Source of the DNA: Streptomyces sp. NBC_00554
GTDB taxonomy: Bacteria; Actinomycetota; Actinomycetes; Streptomycetales; Streptomycetaceae
Assembly: GCF_041431135.1 (NCBI RefSeq)
Contig: NZ_CP107799.1
Coordinates: forward strand, 4,340,001 to 4,404,000
DNA length: 64,000 nt
Reading direction: 5' to 3'
In this document: positions 31,493 through 38,462 of the stretch, in pieces
How the letters are laid out: the number at the start of each line of letters is the position of its first letter
Numbering within the stretch: the first letter of the stretch is position 1
Notes under the pieces: generated by a model
The model's input: the letters and a program-made list of their open reading frames with translations, nothing else
Told to the model about the DNA's origin: nothing
Database searches by the model: none
Made by a program: the position numbers and the translations under genes

Positions 31493-31830
31493 GTTTTTCG
31501 CCCCCTCCGCCCCTACCCGTCCCGTTCCTGGGGGCTGCCGCCCCCAGACCCCCGCATCGCGCTGACGCGCTCGTCCTCAAACGCCGGACAGGCTGAAGAT
31601 TCCTTCCCCGGCCCGGGGTCGAAGAGCGCAGCCCCCACGGGTGGGTGGGGGATCGGGATGGCAGCGCCTCGTCCTCAAACGCCGGACAGGCTGAAGATTC
31701 CTTCCCCGGCCCGGGGTCGAAGAGCGCAGCCCCCACGGGTGGGTGGGTGGGTGGGGGATGGGGATGGCAGCGCCTCGTCCTCGGACGCCGGACGGGCTGA
31801 AAGATCTCCCCCGGCCGGAAGTGCGGGGCT
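31493..31830. repeat. 3'-end repeat element followed by a ~98-bp tandem array
   Basis: The first part (31493-31569) is the same 3'-end element seen at 13622 and 24577. It leads into a tandem array: copy 1 31570-31667, copy 2 31668-31773, and a partial diverged copy 3 31774-31830. Each unit runs CTCGTCCTCAAACGCCGGAC...TTCCCCGGCCCGGGGTC...GGGTGGGTGGGGG. Copy 2 is 8 bases longer through extra GGGT units. This fills the 344-base gap between the AraC-type gene and the convergent oxidoreductase gene; no ORF is supported there. Confidence 0.85.
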
Positions 31831-31831
31831 C

Positions 31832-32722
31832 CTACGGCACGAGAACCAAGCGCCCCCGCACCCCACCCTCCCCCAACCGCGCATGCGCCTTCGCCGCGTC
31901 CTCCAGCGGAAACGTCTCCGCGACCCGAGTCGTCAGCACCCCCTCATCCACGAGCGCCACCAGCTCCGCGAGCCGAGCCCCATCGGGGGCCACCTCGACG
32001 GCATCGGTCCGCACCCCCCGCACGGACGCCGGCTGAGCATGCGGAATGACGCCCACGAACACGCCCCCGTCCCGCACCCACTCCAACGCCCGCTCCCCCA
32101 GAACCGCCGCGTCCAGCACCGCGTCCACGCTCCCGGGCGCAACCTCGCCCGACACGAAACGGCCCGCCCCCAACGACCGTACGAACTCCTCATCGCCCTC
32201 CCGGGCCAGCGCGGTCACGGCCAGCCCCCGCTGGACGGCGAGCTGAACGGCGTAAGCACCCACCGCCCCCGCGGCACCCGTGACGAGCAGGCTCTGCCCC
32301 GCCTCCAGCGCCAGCAGATCGAGCGCCTGCGCGGCAGTGAGGGCGTTCAAGGGCACGGTCGCCGCGTGCACCGCGTCGACGGAGGCAGGCGCGACAGCCA
32401 CGGCGTCCGCGTCGACGACGACGTAATCGGCATGCGTACCAAGGGACTTGGCGACCCCGTACGAAATCCCGACCACCTGCTCGCCAACCGTCCACCCCAC
32501 CGCGACACCCGCCGCGTCGACGGTCCCGGCGACATCCCAGCCGAGCCCGAGCCGCTTGCCCGCACCCCCGAAAACGCCCGCGCGCACCCCCGCGTCCGCC
32601 GGGTTGAGCGCGGCGGCCGCGACCTTGATCCGTATCTGGCCGGCACCCGGCTCCGGCACGGCCGTCTCGACGATCTCCACGGCCTCCGGACCACCGAACG
32701 CCGTAACAACTGCTGCACGCAT
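31832..32722 (-). CDS. Zinc-independent quinone oxidoreductase-like MDR protein
   Basis: A 296-residue medium-chain dehydrogenase/reductase from the ATG at 32722 (GGGAGAG upstream). It has 'AALNPADAGVRAG', 'GLGWDVAGTVDAAGVAVGW', and the NADPH-binding 'LLVTGAAGAVGAYAVQLAVQRG'. The catalytic zinc ligands of alcohol dehydrogenases are absent, placing it with quinone/enone reductases. It is divergent from an HxlR-type regulator across a promoter with strong inverted repeats. That layout matches redox-sensing QorR/YodB systems, so quinone or electrophile detoxification is likely. Confidence 0.9.
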   Translation of the reverse strand: MRAAVVTAFGGPEAVEIVETAVPEPGAGQIRIKVAAAALNPADAGVRAGVFGGAGKRLGLGWDVAGTVDAAGVAVGWTVGEQVVGISYGVAKSLGTHADYVVVDADAVAVAPASVDAVHAATVPLNALTAAQALDLLALEAGQSLLVTGAAGAVGAYAVQLAVQRGLAVTALAREGDEEFVRSLGAGRFVSGEVAPGSVDAVLDAAVLGERALEWVRDGGVFVGVIPHAQPASVRGVRTDAVEVAPDGARLAELVALVDEGVLTTRVAETFPLEDAAKAHARLGEGGVRGRLVLVP

Positions 32723-32792
32723 GACAACTCTCCCTACCGGCAGGCCATTTACCCCGGTGGATTCCGATATCCACCCGGCACCAACAACCCTA

Positions 32793-32834
32793 GGAAGAGT
32801 TACTCTCTTCCAGTAAGTAGGCACCTCAAGGTGC
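32793..32834. promoter_or_regulatory. Overlapping inverted repeats between quinone reductase and HxlR regulator
   Basis: Three symmetric motifs share the divergent promoter: GGAAGAG-N5-CTCTTCC (32793-32811), TTACT-N7-AGTAA (32800-32816) and GCACCT-CA-AGGTGC (32821-32834). The TTACT/AGTAA arrangement resembles sites of HxlR-family redox repressors. The last palindrome ends 11 bases before the ribosome site of the regulator gene. Confidence 0.6.
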
Positions 32835-32857
32835 GTACGTCACCCGGAGGTGAGCCC

Positions 32858-33259
32858 ATGGCGACCACGACCGCGGCCCAGCGGCGCGAACAGGCACGCG
32901 TCGAGTACGACGCGTTCATCAGGAGCTGCCCCACCAACCAGCTCCTCGACCGCATCAGCGACAAGTGGGTCAGCCTCGTAGTCTGCGCGCTCACCACCGG
33001 CTCGATGCGCTACAGCGACCTCACCCGCAAAATCGCGGGCGTCAGCCCCAAAATGCTCACCCAGACACTCCGCTCACTGGAACGCGACGGAATCGTGACC
33101 CGCACGGTCACCCCATCCGTCCCAGTCCGAGTCGACTACGAACTAACCCCCCTGGGCACCAGCCTCAGCCACCTCCTGGCCGCAGTGAAGGACTGGGCAG
33201 AACTACACATAGAGCAGGTCAACAAGGCCAGAGACCACTACGACACAACACCGTCCTGA
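32858..33259 (+). CDS. HxlR-family transcriptional regulator
   Basis: A 133-residue winged-helix regulator from the ATG at 32858 (GGAGG seven bases upstream). The family motifs are 'CPTNQLLDRISDKWVSLVVCALTTGSMRYSDLTRKIAGVSPKMLTQTLRSLERDGIVTR' and 'YELTPLGTSL'. Cysteine 24 in 'RSCPTNQ' matches the redox-sensing N-terminal Cys of YodB/QorR-type members, and a second Cys follows 'SLVV'. It probably represses the divergent quinone reductase until oxidised or alkylated by quinones. Confidence 0.92.
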   Translation: MATTTAAQRREQARVEYDAFIRSCPTNQLLDRISDKWVSLVVCALTTGSMRYSDLTRKIAGVSPKMLTQTLRSLERDGIVTRTVTPSVPVRVDYELTPLGTSLSHLLAAVKDWAELHIEQVNKARDHYDTTPS

Positions 33260-33328
33260 CCCCCCGCAGCCGTACCCCCGGCCCCCCGGCCCCCGGTCCC
33301 ACGGCCCCGCACCGGCAACACGACGGAA

Positions 33329-33440
33329 GGGGTCGTGCCGGTACATCACATGCCCGTCGCATACGTGGTCACAGCCAACCCAGCCATCCAAGAAACAGAA
33401 GTGTCCATCAAGCGACGGGCGGATGTACCGGCACGACCCC
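33329..33440. repeat. Nested inverted-repeat element, copy A (112 bp)
   Basis: The outer arms are 19-bp exact complements (33329-33347 and 33422-33440). The inner arms GCCCGTCGC/GCGACGGGC (33352-33360 and 33412-33420) also pair exactly, leaving a loop of about 51 bases. A second copy with the same design lies at 54930-55042. The stems differ at paired positions in a compensatory way. I do not recognise a named element. Confidence 0.85.
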
Positions 33441-33470
33441 GACCCCCCACCGACCCGCAGGCGCCCCCCA

Positions 33471-33962
33471 CTAGAAGGCATACGAGTCCCCCGTATCCAG
33501 CACCAGCACCCGCTGCCGGTCATTGCCGGAATTACGATCCACCGCACCCCCACCCCAAACCGTGTCGAACGACACCGTCACCTCGGCCGGCGCCCCCCTC
33601 AGCCGCACCCCAAGCCTGATCTCCTCCCCCACCCCATCCGCCGCCAACGCCCCCGTCCGGCACACCACAGCCCGCGCCTCCGCCCGCGCACACCCGTCCG
33701 GCAGACTCTGCCGATCCGCCAGGGCAACCGACCAGCGCAGCCGAACCGTCGCGTCCGGAACGGCACCCGGCCCGTGGTTCCGAGGAGTCAGCCGTACGTC
33801 GACACGGCCCTCCGCCATGGACACGTCCCCGTGGTAGGCGAGATCCGCCTCCGGAGCGAGAGCCGCGGCGCCGACAGCAGGCCAGACCGCCCCCACCACC
33901 AGCCCCGCCCCGACACTCGTCGCACACAGCACCCGCACCAGCGTTCGCGTTCGCATCCCCAT
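33471..33962 (-). CDS. Secreted hypothetical protein
   Basis: A 163-residue protein with a signal peptide (basic 'MRTRTLVRVL', hydrophobic core to about residue 32, then 'VGAAALAPEA'). The mature part is beta-rich, with 'LTPRNHGPGAVPDATVRLRWSV' and 'EIRLGVRLRGAPAEVTVSFDTVWGG'. Two cysteines ('DGCARAEARAVVCRTG') probably form a disulfide. The pattern resembles DUF11/CARDB-like extracellular beta domains. It is likely exported; role unknown. Confidence 0.75.
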   Translation of the reverse strand: MGMRTRTLVRVLCATSVGAGLVVGAVWPAVGAAALAPEADLAYHGDVSMAEGRVDVRLTPRNHGPGAVPDATVRLRWSVALADRQSLPDGCARAEARAVVCRTGALAADGVGEEIRLGVRLRGAPAEVTVSFDTVWGGGAVDRNSGNDRQRVLVLDTGDSYAF

Positions 33963-34095
33963 GAGGTCATTCCCTTCACTCGGCCGGTCACCGTCACGGG
34001 ATGTATCCCACCTCCGCCCGCAGCCAGGCGCCGTCCATCAGGTGACAGCGAACAGCGACGCAAACCCTCCTGACCGCGCATGCAAAAGTGACCGC

Positions 34096-34431
34096 ATGCT
34101 GATCGCCCGCTCCGCCGCCCTCTTCGTCCTCGCCGCACTCTTCGAGATCGGCGGCGCCTGGCTGGTCTGGCAGGGCGTACGCGAGCACCGCGGCTGGCTG
34201 TGGATCGGCGCGGGCGTGATGGCCCTCGGCGTGTACGGCTTCGTGGCCACGCTCCAGCCGGACGCCGAGTTCGGACGCATCCTCGCCGCGTACGGCGGCA
34301 TCTTCGTAGCGGGGTCCATCGCGTGGGGGATGGTGGCAGACGGCTACCGGCCGGACCGCTGGGATGTCACGGGCGCGCTGATCTGCCTCGCGGGCATGGC
34401 AGTGATCATGTACGCGCCGCGGGGCAACTGA
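34096..34431 (+). CDS. YnfA-family membrane protein
   Basis: A 111-residue protein with four membrane helices. YnfA (UPF0060) hallmarks are 'ALFEIGGAWLVWQGVREHRGW', 'GVYGFVATLQPDAEFGRILAAYGGIFVAGSI' and 'GYRPDRWDVTGALICLAGMAVIMY'. Length is normal for the family. YnfA proteins are proposed SMR-like small-molecule or cation exporters. The ATG at 34096 has only a weak ribosome site. Confidence 0.93.
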   Translation: MLIARSAALFVLAALFEIGGAWLVWQGVREHRGWLWIGAGVMALGVYGFVATLQPDAEFGRILAAYGGIFVAGSIAWGMVADGYRPDRWDVTGALICLAGMAVIMYAPRGN

Positions 34432-34478
34432 GGGGGCGCCCCTTCACGAATCCAGGTGTTCAGGGGCACCCGCGATCC

Positions 34479-34919
34479 TCAGGACGAAGACGTCAGCTCG
34501 GGCAACAACCCCAACTGCCCCAGGAAATCCATCTGGTCGAAGTAGAGCCGATAGCTGACGATCCGCCCGTCCTCGACGGTCGCGATGTCGCAGCCACGAA
34601 TCCTGACACCCTTCCCCGTCGCGGGCAGCGACTCCCCGGAGGGCAACGGCAGCGGACCCGTGTTCGTCCCGTTGTAGTACCCCTCGTCGATGGCGGTGTC
34701 GCCGACCTCGGTCGCGTACACCGACTCGTACCTGGCACCCGTGACGGAGTCCGTCATCTGACGCCAGTATTCGACGATGTTGTCGCGCCCGTGGATCTCT
34801 CCGGCGTCGGGCGTGAAGGCGACCGCGTCCACCGCGTACAGCTCGGCGACGGCCTTGAGGTCCGGGGTCGAGGTGAGCGCCTCGGTGAGCCGGTCCATGA
34901 CCTCACGTGCCTGTCCCAT
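34479..34919 (-). CDS. SnoaL/NTF2-like small-molecule-binding protein
   Basis: A 146-residue cone-fold protein from the ATG at 34919, preceded by a strong AGGAGGTG. It has the typical pattern of an N-terminal helix, 'LYAVDAVAFTPDAGEIHGRDNIVEYWRQM', and closing strands 'RIRGCDIATVEDGRIVSYRLYFDQMDFLGQLGLLPE'. Members are cyclases, isomerases or lipid binders; the substrate is not apparent here. It stands alone, divergent from an SDR gene. Confidence 0.87.
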   Translation of the reverse strand: MGQAREVMDRLTEALTSTPDLKAVAELYAVDAVAFTPDAGEIHGRDNIVEYWRQMTDSVTGARYESVYATEVGDTAIDEGYYNGTNTGPLPLPSGESLPATGKGVRIRGCDIATVEDGRIVSYRLYFDQMDFLGQLGLLPELTSSS

Positions 34920-35118
34920 GATCCACCTCCTGAGCAGGGGATCACCCACTCCAGTTTCCCACGCAGGACAGTTCCGGGACCATCCGAGATCCAGGCCACC
35001 AACCGCCCGGACACCCACCCCGCCTATCCTGACGGGGGCGGTCCGATCCACCCCACCCACCGCACCGCACCACGCACCGCACCACGCACCGCCCAGCCCC
35101 GCCCTGAGGAGCAGCCGT

Positions 35119-35886
35119 ATGAGCCCCGCCGCCGCGTCCCGTATCGCCGTCGTCACCGGTGCCAGCAGCGGCATCGGCGCCGCGACGACCCGGCAGCTGG
35201 CGGCCGCGGGCTACCGCGTCGTCCTGACCGCCCGCCGCAAGGACCGCATCGAGGCGCTCGCGGAGGAGCTGAACGCGACGGGCCACCAGGCGACGGCGTA
35301 CACCCTCGACGTCACGGACCGCGCGGCGGTCGACGAGTTCGCCGGCGCCTTCAAGACGATCGGCGTCCTGGTCAACAACGCCGGCGGCGCGCTCGGCGCC
35401 GACCCCGTCGCGACGGGCGACCCGGCCGACTGGCGCCAGATGTACGAGACGAACGTCATCGGCACCCTGAACGTCACCCAGGCCCTGCTCCCCGCCCTGA
35501 CGGCAAGCGGCGACGGAACGGTGGTCGTCCTCTCCTCGACCGCCGGATTCAGCACGTACGAGGGCGGCGGCGGCTACGTCGCCGCCAAGCACGCCGAACA
35601 CGTCCTCGCCGAGACCCTCCGCCTGGAGATCGTCGGCACCCCGGTCCGGGTCATCGAGGTCGCACCCGGCATGGTCAAGACGGACGAGTTCGCACTGACC
35701 CGCTTCGGCGGCGACGAGGAAAAGGCCGCCAAGGTCTACGCGGGCGTCGCCCAGCCCCTCACCGCCGAGGACGTAGCCGACACCATCACCTGGGCAATCA
35801 CCCGCCCCAGCCACGTCAACATCGACCTCCTCGTAGTCCGCCCCCGCGCCCAGGCCTCGAACGCCAAGGTCCACCGGGAGTTGTGA
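35119..35886 (+). CDS. Short-chain dehydrogenase/reductase
   Basis: A 255-residue Rossmann-fold oxidoreductase. The cofactor loop is 'VVTGASSGIGAATTRQLAAAG', with 'LTARRKDR' indicating NADP preference. 'LVNNAGGALG', catalytic Ser in 'VVLSSTAG', and 'YVAAKHAEHVLAETLRLE' (Tyr-x3-Lys) follow. GAGGAG lies 7 bases before the ATG. This YdfG-like branch oxidises small hydroxy acids. Its stop overlaps the next small gene by one base. Confidence 0.94.
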   Translation: MSPAAASRIAVVTGASSGIGAATTRQLAAAGYRVVLTARRKDRIEALAEELNATGHQATAYTLDVTDRAAVDEFAGAFKTIGVLVNNAGGALGADPVATGDPADWRQMYETNVIGTLNVTQALLPALTASGDGTVVVLSSTAGFSTYEGGGGYVAAKHAEHVLAETLRLEIVGTPVRVIEVAPGMVKTDEFALTRFGGDEEKAAKVYAGVAQPLTAEDVADTITWAITRPSHVNIDLLVVRPRAQASNAKVHREL

Positions 35887-36068
35887 TGCCGGACGACCCC
35901 ACCGGGGACCAGGAGCCGACACAGGCCCAGACCCAGGCCCAGGAACAACGCCGCCTGACCCAGGAAACAAAGGACGAACGCTACGTCTGGTGGTACCTCG
36001 CGTACTTCCTCTTCGGCATCCACATCGTGGCGTTCGTAATGATCTACGCGGTGATGCACGCGAAGTGA
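35886..36068 (+). CDS. Small single-span membrane protein
   Basis: A 60-residue protein coupled to the SDR (TGATG). A Gln/Thr-rich soluble N-terminus of about 28 residues is followed by one membrane helix starting 'YVWWYLAYFLFGIHIVAFVM' and ending 'HAK'. This resembles small actinobacterial membrane proteins (DUF6126-like, from memory). Partner and role unknown. Confidence 0.75.
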   Translation: MPDDPTGDQEPTQAQTQAQEQRRLTQETKDERYVWWYLAYFLFGIHIVAFVMIYAVMHAK

Positions 36069-36115
36069 TCAAAACGGGTGTTCGCCCGAGGCGGGGTCGA
36101 CATACGCTCCCGCGA

Positions 36116-37384
36116 GTGAACAGAGACATACCTTTCGCGCAGTTGCACAACTTCCGTGACCTGGGCGGATACCAGGCCGAGGACGGCAGCACGGTCCGCC
36201 GGGGCCGCCTGTTCCGGTCGGACTCGCTGAGCAAGCTGGAAGGCGCGGACTGGGACCGTTTCCTGTCCCTCGGCATCCGCACGGTGGTCGACCTCCGATA
36301 CCCCTGGGAGATCGAGGCGAAGGGCCGGGTCCCGGCACACCCGTCCCTCGCCTACCACAACCAGAGCATCGAGCACCGCCCGTACGACCAGTCGGCGCTG
36401 GCACCGGACGTGGCCCCCGGCCCATACCTGGCGGCCCGCTACGCGGAGGTCGCGAAGGACGGCACGAAGGAGATCCGCGAAACGCTGGAGCTGATAGCGA
36501 CAGCGGGCGAAGGCCCCGTCGTCTTCCACTGCGCCTCGGGCAAGGACCGTACGGGCCTGGTGGCGGCCTTGGTCCTGGCCCTGCTGGGCGTCCCGGAACG
36601 GACGATCGTCGAGGACTTCACACTGACGGGGCTGGCGACGGCCCGTCTGGTGGCGGACTGGCGGGCGGCCAACCCCGACCGGGAACTGACGTGGCCCGGC
36701 TACGGCCAGGCCCCCGCAGAGGTCATGGCCCTGTTCCTGGCGGACCTGAACTCCCGCTACGGCTCGATCCAGTCCTACGTCACACAGATCCTGGGCCTGG
36801 ACACCACCTTCATCTCGGCCCTCCGCGCCAACCTCCTCGAACCCGCCGCCCCCCTCACCTTCCGCAGGGCGACCGAGGCGGACATCCCCACTCTGGTCCG
36901 CCTCCGCGACGACGCGGCCAACTGGCAGCTCTCCCAGGGAATCGACCAGTGGAAGCCGGGCCAACTCACCGAACCTCACTTCCGCACCCGTCTGGCAGAG
37001 GGCGAAGTCTGGCTGGCCATCCCGAACGCACCGAACGCACCGGACGAGCCGAACAAGCAACAGGTAGCGGGCGCCTGGGAGTTGTGGTGGGACGACCCGG
37101 CGGCCTGGGGCCCCCAGCCCCCCACCGCCGCCTACATCCACCGCCTGATGACCGACCGCCGGGTAGCCCCACCCGACACCGGCCGCCACCTGCTGGCAGA
37201 GGCGGAGCGCCGCATCACAGCCACCGGCCGCACCTTCTCCCGTCTGGACTGCCTCGCCGGCAACCCGCGCCTGCGCGAGTACTACCAGGCGGCGGGCTAC
37301 ACGGTCGTTAGCGAACAGGCCGCGAAGGACAGCGGCTTGGGCGACCCGTACGCGGTGACGCTCCTGGAGAAGCGACTCCACTAA
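36116..37384 (+). CDS. Tyrosine phosphatase - GNAT acetyltransferase fusion
   Basis: 422 residues from the GTG at 36116, about 50 bases after the upstream gene. Residues 1-265 are a DSP-type protein tyrosine/serine phosphatase (Tyr_phosphatase3-like): 'LHNFRDLGGYQAEDGS', 'RLFRSDSLSKL', general-acid region 'VDLRYPWEIE', and the P-loop 'VVFHCASGKDRTG' with catalytic Cys. Residues about 270-422 are a GNAT N-acetyltransferase: 'LTFRRATEADIPTLVRLRDDA', 'YIHRLMTDRRVAPPDTGRHLLAEAERR', 'RLDCLAGNPRLREYYQAAGY'. No stop or frameshift separates them. A link between dephosphorylation and acetylation of one substrate is inference. Confidence 0.9.
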   Translation: MNRDIPFAQLHNFRDLGGYQAEDGSTVRRGRLFRSDSLSKLEGADWDRFLSLGIRTVVDLRYPWEIEAKGRVPAHPSLAYHNQSIEHRPYDQSALAPDVAPGPYLAARYAEVAKDGTKEIRETLELIATAGEGPVVFHCASGKDRTGLVAALVLALLGVPERTIVEDFTLTGLATARLVADWRAANPDRELTWPGYGQAPAEVMALFLADLNSRYGSIQSYVTQILGLDTTFISALRANLLEPAAPLTFRRATEADIPTLVRLRDDAANWQLSQGIDQWKPGQLTEPHFRTRLAEGEVWLAIPNAPNAPDEPNKQQVAGAWELWWDDPAAWGPQPPTAAYIHRLMTDRRVAPPDTGRHLLAEAERRITATGRTFSRLDCLAGNPRLREYYQAAGYTVVSEQAAKDSGLGDPYAVTLLEKRLH

Positions 37385-37465
37385 CTCACAAGGGTGAACC
37401 GGATAGATCACCCATACGGCACCAGAACTCGCGATCTAGGCTCGCACCACAACATCAAAAACGAC

Positions 37466-37502
37466 GGCCCCCGACCGGGACTGCCATCCCGACCCGGGGG
37501 CC
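37466..37502 (+). terminator. Hairpin after the phosphatase-GNAT gene
   Basis: GGCCCCCG and CGGGGGCC form the lower stem, and CGGGA/TCCCG continue it past a small internal loop. It lies 29 bases before the endonuclease start, so it may also act as an attenuator for that gene. Confidence 0.6.
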
Positions 37503-37511
37503 TGACCACAC

Positions 37512-37529
37512 AGGAAGGCCTAGCTTCCT
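37512..37529 (+). promoter_or_regulatory. Hairpin covering the endonuclease ribosome site
   Basis: AGGAAG (37512-37517) can pair with CTTCCT (37524-37529), directly before the ATG at 37531. The purine-rich arm is the only Shine-Dalgarno candidate, so the fold could limit translation. Inferred from sequence only. Confidence 0.4.
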
Positions 37530-37530
37530 C

Positions 37531-38406
37531 ATGGCTGAACGCGAGCCTAACGCTCACCAATTCATGCCGGACGACGCTCTCGGCGTTGACCCAGCAAGGT
37601 TCATGGACCTGAAGGTCCCTGAGTACGCCTACATGTTCGGCTTCTTGCAGGCCGACGGGCATCTCCAGCAAGGAGTCGGGCAGAAGGGCAAGTTGACCGT
37701 TGAGATCAACATCCGAGACATCGGGATCCTGCGCACGTTCCAGCAGATGACCCCGTACAACAGCAGCATCACTGAACGCACCCGGTCCACGAACTTCGCC
37801 AAGACCCACCATTCGGCCACCTGGACCGTGTGCTCGCTCGAAGCAAGGACCATGCTCAACGACCGCGGCTTGCCCTACGGCCGCAAGTCCAAAACAGTCG
37901 CCCTGCCACGAGGCCAGTTCTCGCAGTGCGACTACCTCCGAGGGGTCATCGACGCCGACGGCTCGGTGGGATGCACTGGCCAGGGCCACCCATTCGTCTC
38001 CCTGACCACGCAAAGCACAGCCATCGCCGCCTACATGTGCTTCTACGCTGGGAAGATCACGGGAACCGAACGCAGCCTCCGGCGTAATCAACGCGACGGC
38101 ATCTTCAACATCACGTACCACACCGAGTCGGCGCAGGCTTTGAGCGCGCATCTTTATTACCCCGGCTGCCTATCCCTGGCGCGTAAGCAGACCGCCGCTG
38201 ACTCGCTCGCCACCTGGGTACGCCCAGCCAACATGCGAGTCGCGCCCGAACGCCGTCGCTGGACGGCAGCGGAGGACCGAGTCCTGCTAAGGCTGGACAA
38301 CGACGCGGCAGCGGCAATGGAACTGGGCCGAACCGAGAAGAGCTGCTACCTCCGTCTCTGGCGGCTGCGCACCGGCCAAGTAGCCATGCCTGCTGTCGAT
38401 CACTGA
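37531..38406 (+). CDS. LAGLIDADG homing endonuclease with C-terminal Myb/SANT-like domain
   Basis: A 291-residue free-standing endonuclease. Two LAGLIDADG helices are present, 'YMFGFLQADGH' (34-44) and 'LRGVIDADGSV' (136-146), each with its acidic residue, so a monomeric two-motif enzyme is expected. 'YYPGCLSLARKQ' (209-220) is a further family motif. Residues about 243-280 ('RRWTAAEDRVLLRLDNDAA' ... 'LGRTEKSCYLRLWRL') form a Myb/SANT-like DNA-binding module. No intein splice motifs or flanking host exons were seen. GC bias is weaker than in the neighbours, consistent with mobility. It converges on rtcB and shares its terminator. Confidence 0.88.
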   Translation: MAEREPNAHQFMPDDALGVDPARFMDLKVPEYAYMFGFLQADGHLQQGVGQKGKLTVEINIRDIGILRTFQQMTPYNSSITERTRSTNFAKTHHSATWTVCSLEARTMLNDRGLPYGRKSKTVALPRGQFSQCDYLRGVIDADGSVGCTGQGHPFVSLTTQSTAIAAYMCFYAGKITGTERSLRRNQRDGIFNITYHTESAQALSAHLYYPGCLSLARKQTAADSLATWVRPANMRVAPERRRWTAAEDRVLLRLDNDAAAAMELGRTEKSCYLRLWRLRTGQVAMPAVDH

Positions 38407-38413
38407 CCAAGTG

Positions 38414-38452
38414 CGATGGGGCCCCGAGCCGAATCGGCTCGGGGCCCCATCG
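38414..38452. terminator. Bidirectional terminator between endonuclease and rtcB
   Basis: An 18-bp perfect stem (CGATGGGGCCCCGAGCCG / CGGCTCGGGGCCCCATCG) with a 3-base loop AAT lies 7 bases past the endonuclease stop and 10 bases from the rtcB stop. Confidence 0.9.
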
Positions 38453-38462
38453 CGCGTTCACG

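Noticed and set aside
31570..31830. CRISPR array
   Set aside because: The repeats are ~98 bp, contiguous without unique spacers, and no cas genes are present.
33335..33619. Small ORF over the inverted-repeat element, sharing a 'RRADVPARPRP' peptide with an ORF at copy B
   Set aside because: The shared peptide is a by-product of the conserved DNA arms; downstream parts are Pro/Arg-rich read-through with no similarity.
37405..37470. A functional tRNA gene
   Set aside because: The T-loop-like segment lacks a matching T-stem and no complete cloverleaf can be drawn on either strand.
37531..38406. Intein or intron-borne endonuclease inside a host gene
   Set aside because: No splice-junction motifs and no split host ORF on either side; the gene has its own start, ribosome site and terminator.
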